From assembly GCA_021791995.1 (NCBI GenBank), contig JAJYVN010000037.1, positions 1 to 15,264 on the forward strand: a stretch of DNA of 15,264 bases. The letters are read 5' to 3'. Below the pieces are notes generated by a model. It was not told the DNA's origin, ran no database searches, and saw only the letters and a list, made by a program, of their open reading frames with translations. Below are positions 1-5,354 of the stretch, in pieces; the first letter of the stretch is position 1, and the number at the start of each line of letters is the position of its first letter. The position numbers and the translations under genes are program-made. The DNA comes from Bacillota bacterium. Its GTDB lineage: Bacteria > Bacillota > Sulfobacillia > RBS10-35 > JAJYVN01.

Positions 1-179
1 TATATTGTTCATGAAGATGGGGCATTCGACAAGGCCTGTGGAAAATCATGGGTTAACCCGCCCTCGATTTTATTATCTCTTATGGCTAACCCATGTGGAT
101 GGCAGCGACTGCGTCACTCCAACTGCGAGTGTAGTACTAGTAGCCAGTGCGGTAAAACGCAGTCCCGGGTCCGTTTTGG
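1..179. other. Left-edge region without a recognisable gene
   Basis: I see no convincing coding frame here; the short open frames have no familiar protein motif. The stretch around 60-95 is visibly richer in A and T than the rest of the window. A 9-bp perfect inverted repeat, CATGGGTTA at 47-55 and TAACCCATG at 87-95, encloses a 31-base loop. It could be the end of a decayed insertion element, given the tnpB remnant just to the right, or the terminator of a gene beyond the edge. There is no T-run to favour a terminator. Confidence 0.4.
47..95. repeat. 9-bp perfect inverted repeat with 31-base spacer
   Basis: CATGGGTTA (47-55) and TAACCCATG (87-95) are exact reverse complements. The left arm also overlaps the 8-bp palindrome GGTTAACC at 51-58. 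Its function is unknown. It lies downstream of the minus-strand tnpB remnant, where the right end of an IS200/IS605-type element would be expected, but the long loop is unlike the compact end hairpins of that family. Confidence 0.35.
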
Positions 180-335
180 CCAGTCGTCGATGCGCTCATG
201 GCGCTCGAAGCAAGGCTCGGTGCGCCGGGCGATCATGCCGTTGTACGTCTACCGGACACAGCCGAAGGTCCGCGCCAGTTCGCGCACCGGATCCTCCGTA
301 GGGTAGAGACGGTACTTGTATGCCTTGCGTCCCAT
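180..335 (-). pseudogene. tnpB: Decayed N-terminal remnant of IS200/IS605-family tnpB
   Basis: On the minus strand, an ATG at 335-333 opens a frame reading MGRKAYKYRLYPT, then a stretch ending LARTFGCVR, then TAG at 251-249. Past the stop the same frame continues TYNGMIARRTEPCFERHERI to about 180. This matches the first 50 or so residues of TnpB (the KAYKYRLYPT start, the FGCVR-x-x-YN turn, and an R-T-x-x-x-F-E-x-x-x-R-I stretch). The stop sits at the usually aromatic position between FGCVR and YN. After about 180 the similarity ends, so the catalytic RuvC region and zinc finger are absent. TnpB is the RNA-guided nuclease of these transposons; this copy cannot be functional. The remnant shows past insertion and deletion at this edge. 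Confidence 0.7.
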
Positions 336-342
336 GCCCTGC

Positions 343-356
343 ATGATACGTATCAT
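343..356. promoter_or_regulatory. Perfect 14-bp palindrome, candidate operator
   Basis: ATGATACGTATCAT is fully self-complementary. It lies 107 bases upstream of the predicted -35 box of the cupin gene and just upstream of the tnpB remnant start. Perfect palindromes of this size are typical binding sites of dimeric repressors, such as GntR- or LacI-type sugar regulators, and a sugar-catabolic operon lies to the right. The distance to the promoter is large. It could instead be part of the old insertion element, since on the minus strand it would encode Met-Ile-Arg-Ile-Met ahead of the TnpB start. Confidence 0.35.
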
Positions 357-463
357 ACACAACGAGAGAAGTGAGCGAATTGCTTTATCCCCATGCCCGA
401 AGGGAGAGGCTTGCGCGGTGTCTCTTCGGTCCAACTGCCGCACACGCGCGTTCGCTTTTCCCC

Positions 464-494
464 TTGACGACCCCACCGCCCCGGGACGTATATT
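464..494 (+). promoter_or_regulatory. Sigma70/SigA-like promoter of the cupin gene
   Basis: A -35-like TTGACG at 464-469 and a -10-like TATATT at 489-494 are separated by 19 bases (18 if the -10 is read as GTATAT). This predicts a transcript starting near 500 and a short leader before the ATG at 534. A second TTGACA at 493-498 has no matching -10 downstream. The purine tract GAGAGAGGTG at about 517-525 serves as the ribosome binding site. The spacer is longer than the 17-base optimum, so the strength is uncertain. Confidence 0.5.
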
Positions 495-533
495 GACAGT
501 GGAAACCCGAAAGCCCGAGAGAGGTGTGACCGC

Positions 534-965
534 ATGCCGTTGCGTCAACTGTACCCGATGCCTCGTCGCGTGGCGGAGAAGCCATGGGGACGCGAAGTCT
601 ATATCGCGGAGACGCCGTACTACATCGCCAAGATCGTATACATCAATCCGAACGAATCCATGTCCATGCACTACCACATGCAGCGGCACGAGACCCTCTA
701 CTTCCAGACCGCTGGCTGCACCCTCGAAGTCGAGGGCGAAGAACCCATTACGCCCGATGTGGGCGAGAGCTTTGCCATTCGACCGGGCGTGCGTCACCGG
801 ATTGCCGCAGGTCTGATGGGTGGCCGCATCTTCGAGGTTAGCACCCCGCATCCCGATGACGTTGTCCGCGTGCAGGACCCCTGGGCCCAACTCCGCTATA
901 CGGACAAACGCGATCACCCCGACGAGGCCACGAACCAGGCGTCGGGCGACCATCCGCACCCCTGA
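534..965 (+). CDS. Cupin protein, C-terminal-type phosphomannose isomerase domain
   Basis: A 143-residue stand-alone cupin. The pattern KPWGRE (16-21), then MSMHYHMQRHE (43-53), then IRPGVRHRI (82-90), then EVSTPHPDDVVRVQDPW (101-117) is that of the C-terminal cupin of type II mannose-6-phosphate isomerase/GDP-mannose pyrophosphorylases (ManC/AlgA). His46, His48, Glu53 and His88 are likely metal ligands. The nucleotidyltransferase half of ManC is absent, so it can only be an isomerase-like or sugar-binding cupin. The last 20 residues are polar and look unstructured. The ATG at 534 is preceded by GAGAGAGGTG; a later ATG at codon 9 is possible but would trim the conserved N-terminus. Its position in front of the rhamnose operon suggests a sugar-phosphate or rhamnose-related role, for example isomerase or mutarotase-like, but that is inference. 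A 402-base gap separates it from the next gene, so it may be transcribed separately. Confidence 0.8.
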   Translation: MPLRQLYPMPRRVAEKPWGREVYIAETPYYIAKIVYINPNESMSMHYHMQRHETLYFQTAGCTLEVEGEEPITPDVGESFAIRPGVRHRIAAGLMGGRIFEVSTPHPDDVVRVQDPWAQLRYTDKRDHPDEATNQASGDHPHP

Positions 966-1031
966 AATACCAACTGGGACCATCCAACCGGGCTATCGAA
1001 TCGCCCGCGAGGCAACCCATCGATCGGCGGA

Positions 1032-1054
1032 TCCCCACGGCGTAAGCCTGGGGA
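1032..1054 (+). terminator. Compact hairpin, possible terminator after the cupin gene
   Basis: TCCCCA (1032-1037) pairs with TGGGGA (1049-1054), and GGC (1039-1041) with GCC (1046-1048), around a GTAA tetraloop; one C is bulged. It lies 67 bases past the cupin stop. Only ATT follows, so the U-tract of a classical intrinsic terminator is missing. It may instead be a structured element of the leader. Confidence 0.35.
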
Positions 1055-1216
1055 ATTGCGCCATGGGCCGGGTGCCTCCCATTCGCTCTGGATCTCCCGG
1101 CCGGATCGAAGCCCGTGAGATCCCACCACGCTGCGGCAGGAGCGAGCCGTATGCTGTGGAAATGCAGGCAAGTGGTAACCGATTGCTTCCGCAAATCTGC
1201 GACTTGGGTGAGGGTG

Positions 1217-1256
1217 CCTCGTCAACATCCTGCACAAGCGCAGATTCTTGACGAGG
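1217..1256. repeat. 9-bp perfect inverted repeat overlapping a -35-like box
   Basis: CCTCGTCAA (1217-1225) and TTGACGAGG (1248-1256) are exact reverse complements, with an inner CTGC (1230-1233) / GCAG (1240-1243) pair. As DNA it could be a repressor operator with half-sites three helical turns apart; as RNA it would form a stable stem-loop. The right arm contains TTGACG, also seen as the -35-like box of the cupin promoter at 464-469. There is no T-run after it. Confidence 0.4.
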
Positions 1257-1313
1257 TTCGCCTGTGGCTAACTGCTCGCAAGGGCAAGTAAAGTAGCCGA
1301 AAGGAGCGCAACC

Positions 1314-1362
1314 CCTGGTCGGGCGAACGGCGTGGTGCTTCGGCCACGCAGAACGAACCAGG
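1314..1362 (+). promoter_or_regulatory. Stem-loop covering the Shine-Dalgarno of the aldolase gene
   Basis: CCTGGT (1314-1319) pairs with ACCAGG (1357-1362). Inside, GCGTGG (1330-1335) pairs with CCACGC (1344-1349) around an eight-base loop. The AGG at 1360-1362 is the only Shine-Dalgarno candidate, 5 bases before the ATG at 1368. The helix would therefore hide it, allowing translational control. The two purine-rich internal-loop strands (1320-1329 and 1350-1356) look like a possible binding pocket or protein site, but this is inference. Confidence 0.4.
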
Positions 1363-1367
1363 TAAGC

Positions 1368-3419
1368 ATGCTTGCATCGTGGAATCCGGATCAGGTCCCG
1401 GACGATAGTCTCGGACAGTTGGTGTATCGGTCGCACCTTCTCGGAGGAGACCGTAGCGTCTGTAACTGGGGCGGCGGCAATACGTCCACCAAGGGAAGCG
1501 CGACGGATTATCGCGGCCGTACGGTCGATGTGTTGTGGGTCAAGGGGAGCGGATCGGACCTCGCAACCGCGACCCCCGCGCACTTTGCGGCCCTTGCCCT
1601 CGAGCCCCTCTTGGAGCTACCGGAACGATACCAGGACATGGACGACCAGGCCATGGTGGACTATCTGATGCATGCCGCACTGCACCCGGGTGGCGTTCGT
1701 CCCTCGATTGAAACGCTGCTCCACGCCTTTCTGCCCGCTCTCCATGTGGATCATACCCACCCCGATGCGATCGTCGCCCTCTGCACGGCGGCCGAGGGGG
1801 AGGCGTGGGCCAAGGAACTGTATGGTGATCGCGCGATCTGGATCCCATACCGCCGCCCGGGATTCGCGCTCGCGCGGCAGGTGGCGGAGGCTTTGCGGGC
1901 ACACCCTACGGCCGAGGTTGTGCTCCTGGCGAAACACGGGCTCGTCACTTGGGGAGAGACAGCGGCATCGTGTTATGCAAGCACCCAGAAGGCCATTGCG
2001 GATGCGGAACACTACCTGCAGAAGCGGTCACGACCGTGGACGCCGCCCGTAAGCCATCGCACTTCGGACGAACGGTGGGACCTCTATCGCCAGATCGCAC
2101 CATGGCTCCGAGGGCGACTCGGGCGCCATGGCCGTGTAGTGCTCTCGTTCCAGACCAGCGACGCGGTGCTCGGCTTTCTTGGAGACAGCCACTGTTTAGA
2201 GATGGCGCGGGAGGGGGCGGCCTGCCCGGACCATCTCGTGCGCACCGGTCGTGTGCCCTTGATTCTGTCGGCAGAGGCGAGCACCGGATGGGACGCGCTT
2301 CGCACGGAACTGGATCAATCCTTGGCGAGATTCGAGGAGGCGACGAGCGCCGAGTTCGCTGCCTGCGCTCACCACAATGAGACGCCAGACCCACCAACAC
2401 CACGGGTGATCCTTATTCCGAACCTTGGGATCGTCACCGCCGGAGGATCGCTTCTCGATGCGCGCCTGACCGCCGATCTCTTTGATCGCGCGATGTCCGT
2501 CATTTCGCTGTTGCGGCGGGCAGGGGCGGAGTATCGGCCACTAGGAGCACAGGATTCTTTTGATGTGCAGTACTGGCCACTCGAGCGGTATAAGCTCACC
2601 CTCCGTCCTCGCGAAGGAGAACTCTCCCACCAAGTCGCCTTCATCACCGGCGGCGCGGGCGGTATTGGACGCGCCATCGCTCGTGCCATGGTGCGTCGTG
2701 GTGCGCATGTGGTCCTGGCGGACATCGATGGTGCTGCTGCAGCGCGTGTCGAAGGCGAGATCTGTGCCGAGTTCGGGGAGGGGCGTGCCATCGCGACAGC
2801 GATGGATGTCACCAAGGAGGAAACCGTCGCGGCTGCTTATGGTGCGGCAGTCGCCGCCTACGGTGGCATCGACATTATTGTCGCCAACGCGGGTATCGCG
2901 AGTTCCCAGGCGCTTACCTCCACGACCCTGGCCGATTGGGAGCGCACGCTCTCGATTCTTGGCACTGGGTACTTCCTGACCGCACGCGACGGTGCGCGCA
3001 TCCTGCAGGAGCAGGAAACTGGAGGCAGTATTCTGTTTATCGCCAGTAAGAACGCCGTCTCGGCAGGCCGGAATATCGCCGCTTACGGTGCGGCTAAGGC
3101 CGCCGAGCTCCATCTGGCGCGATGCCTCGCTGAGGAGCTCGGGGCACATGGCGTCCGCGTGAACGTCATCAACCCCGATGCGGTGATCTCTGGGTCGGGT
3201 ATCTGGTCCTCTCAATGGAAGGAGGAGCGCGCCCGGAACTACCAAATCTCCGTCGACGACCTTCCCGCCTACTATCGCGAGCGAACGATCCTTAAGGTGA
3301 ACATCCAACCCGAGGACGTGGCAGAGGCGGCCTGTTTTCTAGTTTCAGACCGCGCCAGCAAGACAACGGGCGCGATGCTGCCCGTGGATGGCGGAGTCTC
3401 CACCGCGTTTCCGAGATAG
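1368..3419 (+). CDS. rhaEW: Bifunctional rhamnulose-1-phosphate aldolase / L-lactaldehyde dehydrogenase
   Basis: A 683-residue cytoplasmic fusion. Residues 1-410 are a class II aldolase: GGGNTS at 35-40, Glu115 in the SIETLLHAF stretch, zinc ligands His129 and His131 in VDHTHPDAI and His190 in AKHG. Residues 418-683 are a short-chain dehydrogenase: TGGAGGIG nucleotide loop (427-434), NAG (507-509), catalytic Ser560, Tyr573 and Lys577. The family (RhaEW, B. subtilis YuxG-like, about 690 residues) splits L-rhamnulose 1-phosphate into DHAP and L-lactaldehyde, and the dehydrogenase half oxidises the aldehyde to L-lactate. The ATG at 1368 matches the family start; a GTG at 1332 would add 12 residues that lie inside the leader hairpin. 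The stop is followed after 13 bases by the isomerase ATG, so the genes are co-transcribed. Confidence 0.92.
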   Translation: MLASWNPDQVPDDSLGQLVYRSHLLGGDRSVCNWGGGNTSTKGSATDYRGRTVDVLWVKGSGSDLATATPAHFAALALEPLLELPERYQDMDDQAMVDYLMHAALHPGGVRPSIETLLHAFLPALHVDHTHPDAIVALCTAAEGEAWAKELYGDRAIWIPYRRPGFALARQVAEALRAHPTAEVVLLAKHGLVTWGETAASCYASTQKAIADAEHYLQKRSRPWTPPVSHRTSDERWDLYRQIAPWLRGRLGRHGRVVLSFQTSDAVLGFLGDSHCLEMAREGAACPDHLVRTGRVPLILSAEASTGWDALRTELDQSLARFEEATSAEFAACAHHNETPDPPTPRVILIPNLGIVTAGGSLLDARLTADLFDRAMSVISLLRRAGAEYRPLGAQDSFDVQYWPLERYKLTLRPREGELSHQVAFITGGAGGIGRAIARAMVRRGAHVVLADIDGAAAARVEGEICAEFGEGRAIATAMDVTKEETVAAAYGAAVAAYGGIDIIVANAGIASSQALTSTTLADWERTLSILGTGYFLTARDGARILQEQETGGSILFIASKNAVSAGRNIAAYGAAKAAELHLARCLAEELGAHGVRVNVINPDAVISGSGIWSSQWKEERARNYQISVDDLPAYYRERTILKVNIQPEDVAEAACFLVSDRASKTTGAMLPVDGGVSTAFPR

Positions 3420-3432
3420 GGGGGCCTCTCTC

Positions 3433-4548
3433 ATGCTGGATTCTGCAGATGTGCTTTCGCGCTTTCGGATTGCGCTTCCGACGTGGGGTTTTTCACCGAT
3501 GGGTACCCGCTTCGGCACCTTTCGTATGGGCGATGAGGCGGCGGACGTGTTCGGACGGATCGACGCCTGTGCGGAGGTGCAAGCGAGCCTTGGGATGACC
3601 CCTGGCCTTGCGATGCACTTTCCATGGGATAGCGTTCCGGATTGGGCGGGTCTCGCCCGTTATGTGCGGGACCGGGGACTTCGGGTCGAGGCCGTGAACC
3701 CGAATACCTTTGAGGACCAAATCTACCGCTTGGGAAGTGTGGCCCACCCCCAGGCAGAGGTACGCGCGAAAGCCCAAGAGCACCTCTTGGAGTGTGTCGA
3801 GATCCAGCGGCGGCTCGAGGCCCCGTACCTCAGTCTGTGGTTTGCGGACGGGACGAACTATCCTGGACAGGGGGACTTTCGCCGCCGCCATGCGGCGATG
3901 GTGGAGGTTCTCCTTCCCGTCGCGCGTGCGCTTCCATCGGGCAGTGTAATGCTGCTCGAGTATAAACCGTTCGAGCCTGCCTTCTACCACACCGACATCG
4001 CTGATTGGGGCGCAGCCATCCTCACCGCGCAGGAGGTCGGCCCCCAGGCCCGTGTCATCGTGGACCTTGGACACCACCTTCCGGGAGCCAACGTGGAATA
4101 CACCGTCGCGATGCTGCAGCACACCGGTCGCCTCGGCGGCTTCCACTTGAACAACCGCAAGTATGCGGATGATGACCTTATCAGCGGGAGCATTGATCCG
4201 TACGGTCTCTTCCTAATCTTCCGGGAACTCGTCAAGGGCGAACGGCTTTACGGCCGGCGACTCGAGTCCATCAGCTACGCCCTCGATCAGTCCGCGAACG
4301 TTGAGGCGAAGGGCCCGGCGCTGATTCTTTCCACGATGGCGGCCTGCGAGGCGTTGGCTAAGGCGGTCTTGGTTGACGAGAAGGAATTGGAGGAAGCCGA
4401 ACAGCAAGGGGATGTCATCCGGAGCCAGAGCATCCTGCGAGAGGCCTTCCTCACCGACGTGCGCCCAACCATTGCCGCGTTTCGGCGATCCCAAGGCTGG
4501 CCGGAGGATCCGTTGCAGCACTACCTCGCGCAGCGGAGGAAGGGCTGA
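3433..4548 (+). CDS. rhaI: L-rhamnose isomerase, RhaI type
   Basis: A 371-residue TIM-barrel isomerase converting L-rhamnose to L-rhamnulose, first step of the pathway. It matches the alternative, Pseudomonas stutzeri-like isomerase and not E. coli RhaA. Metal and catalytic residues are visible: Glu176 in LLEYKPFEPAF, Asp211 and His214 in VDLGHH, His238 in GGFHLNNRK, the YADDD acidic cluster at 244-248, and Asp285 in ALDQS. The ATG at 3433 has the strong site AGGGGGG overlapping the end of the aldolase stop codon region, with 9-base spacing. An upstream in-frame ATG at 3388 would overlap the aldolase and adds a sequence foreign to the family. The stop TGA shares its last base with the next ATG (TGATG), a sign of coupled translation with lutA. 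Confidence 0.92.
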   Translation: MLDSADVLSRFRIALPTWGFSPMGTRFGTFRMGDEAADVFGRIDACAEVQASLGMTPGLAMHFPWDSVPDWAGLARYVRDRGLRVEAVNPNTFEDQIYRLGSVAHPQAEVRAKAQEHLLECVEIQRRLEAPYLSLWFADGTNYPGQGDFRRRHAAMVEVLLPVARALPSGSVMLLEYKPFEPAFYHTDIADWGAAILTAQEVGPQARVIVDLGHHLPGANVEYTVAMLQHTGRLGGFHLNNRKYADDDLISGSIDPYGLFLIFRELVKGERLYGRRLESISYALDQSANVEAKGPALILSTMAACEALAKAVLVDEKELEEAEQQGDVIRSQSILREAFLTDVRPTIAAFRRSQGWPEDPLQHYLAQRRKG

Positions 4549-5354
4549 TGGTACACCAAGGACCTGTCGCCGTGTTTTCAACCTGCCTCGGGGACGCCTT
4601 TGCCCCCGAGGTCAGCGCGAAAACCGTGGCGCTCGTGCGCGGGACCGGTGCCGACCCGACCTTGATCCGCTTTGGGTGCTGCGGACAACCAGCATGGAAC
4701 GCCGGTCAGCCAGACGAGGCGCGTCGGATGGCACGCTCCCTCATCCGGCGGCTACGCCCTTTCGCCACCATCGTGGTTCCGTCCGGGTCCTGTTCTGCGA
4801 CGATGATCAGTACCTACCACCACTTCTTCCCGGCCGGCAGTGCCGATGCCAAAGCCGCTGAAGAGGTGGCTGCGCGCACGGTAGAGCTCTCGGCATACCT
4901 TGAGCCCTCCTTGGATCGCATCCCCTGGCGGCCGGAGCTCCCCTCCCCCGCCGCCCTGCATGTCTCCTGTCACGCATTGCGGGTCGCTGGCTGCGGGCCG
5001 ACCAGCCGCCACTGTCTTGAGGCGGCTGGCTGTCCGCTCGTACCGTTCGAGCGGAGCGAGGAGTGCTGCGGCTTCGGTGGGGTCTTTTCCGTCGACCAGG
5101 AGGCGCTCTCTGCTGCCATCGCCGACCGAAAGCTCGACGCCCTCGCGGCAGCTGGAGCAACAACGGTGGTCAGCGGTGAGATGGGGTGTCTACTGCATCT
5201 GGAGGGTCGTGCCGAACGCCGGGCCATGCCGTTGGTCTTCCGGCATATCGCGGAGGTCCTGGCGGACCGCTGGCAACCGGAGAAAGGGGAGGACACGCTG
5301 GATGGCGGAGCAACCAGAGGTGCGGGAACGCGCGCAGCAGGCCATCCGCGATGA
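4548..5354 (+). CDS. lutA: L-lactate oxidation Fe-S protein LutA (YkgE family)
   Basis: A 268-residue protein with two cysteine-rich CCG domains. The first holds Cys13, the CCGQPAWNAG motif at 44-53 and Cys82; the second holds Cys141, CCGFGG at 173-178 and Cys214. Such domains bind non-cubane or 4Fe-4S clusters in heterodisulfide-reductase-like and lactate-oxidising complexes. With LutB and LutC it oxidises L-lactate to pyruvate. In a rhamnose operon it would consume the lactate made from lactaldehyde. Translation starts at an ATG overlapping the isomerase stop, with GGAGG upstream. The last 18 residues are polar and overlap the start of the next gene by 53 bases, slightly longer than the usual family end. 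Confidence 0.88.
   Translation: MVHQGPVAVFSTCLGDAFAPEVSAKTVALVRGTGADPTLIRFGCCGQPAWNAGQPDEARRMARSLIRRLRPFATIVVPSGSCSATMISTYHHFFPAGSADAKAAEEVAARTVELSAYLEPSLDRIPWRPELPSPAALHVSCHALRVAGCGPTSRHCLEAAGCPLVPFERSEECCGFGGVFSVDQEALSAAIADRKLDALAAAGATTVVSGEMGCLLHLEGRAERRAMPLVFRHIAEVLADRWQPEKGEDTLDGGATRGAGTRAAGHPR

Larger units (their letters stand above)
966..1367 (+). promoter_or_regulatory. 402-base hairpin-rich leader upstream of the rhamnose operon
   Basis: No credible gene is encoded here. Four perfect-stem structures are visible: 1032-1054 (TCCCCA/TGGGGA with inner GGC/GCC), 1066-1102 (GGCCGGG/CCCGGCC), 1217-1256 (CCTCGTCAA/TTGACGAGG with inner CTGC/GCAG) and 1314-1362 (CCTGGT/ACCAGG with inner GCGTGG/CCACGC). 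The last one includes the weak Shine-Dalgarno of the next gene. A good sigma70 promoter is not obvious; TTGACG at 1248-1253 could be a -35 box but no convincing -10 follows. The region probably holds the operon promoter plus operator and RNA-level control. I did not recognise a known riboswitch class. Confidence 0.5.

Noticed and set aside
249..983. Long minus-strand open frame across the cupin gene
   Set aside because: Only its last 30 or so codons resemble TnpB; the rest is antisense to a clear cupin gene and has no family features.
1321..1331. 16S rRNA-like GGCGAACGG string in the leader
   Set aside because: Too short and without flanking rRNA sequence; chance match.
1265..1365. c-di-GMP-I (GEMM) riboswitch
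   Set aside because: GGGCAA, CGAAAG and GCGCAA occur in the right order, but the P2 stem around the GAAA loop does not form well and the receptor and GGTAGC parts are absent. A covariance-model search would settle it.
1332..1367. GTG at 1332 as the start of the aldolase/dehydrogenase
   Set aside because: The added 12 residues are foreign to the family and the codons fall within the stem-loop; ATG at 1368 matches the family start.
4900..5301. Upstream extension of the lutBC frame inside lutA
   Set aside because: The codons are a shadow of lutA; the family N-terminus aligns with ATG at 5302.
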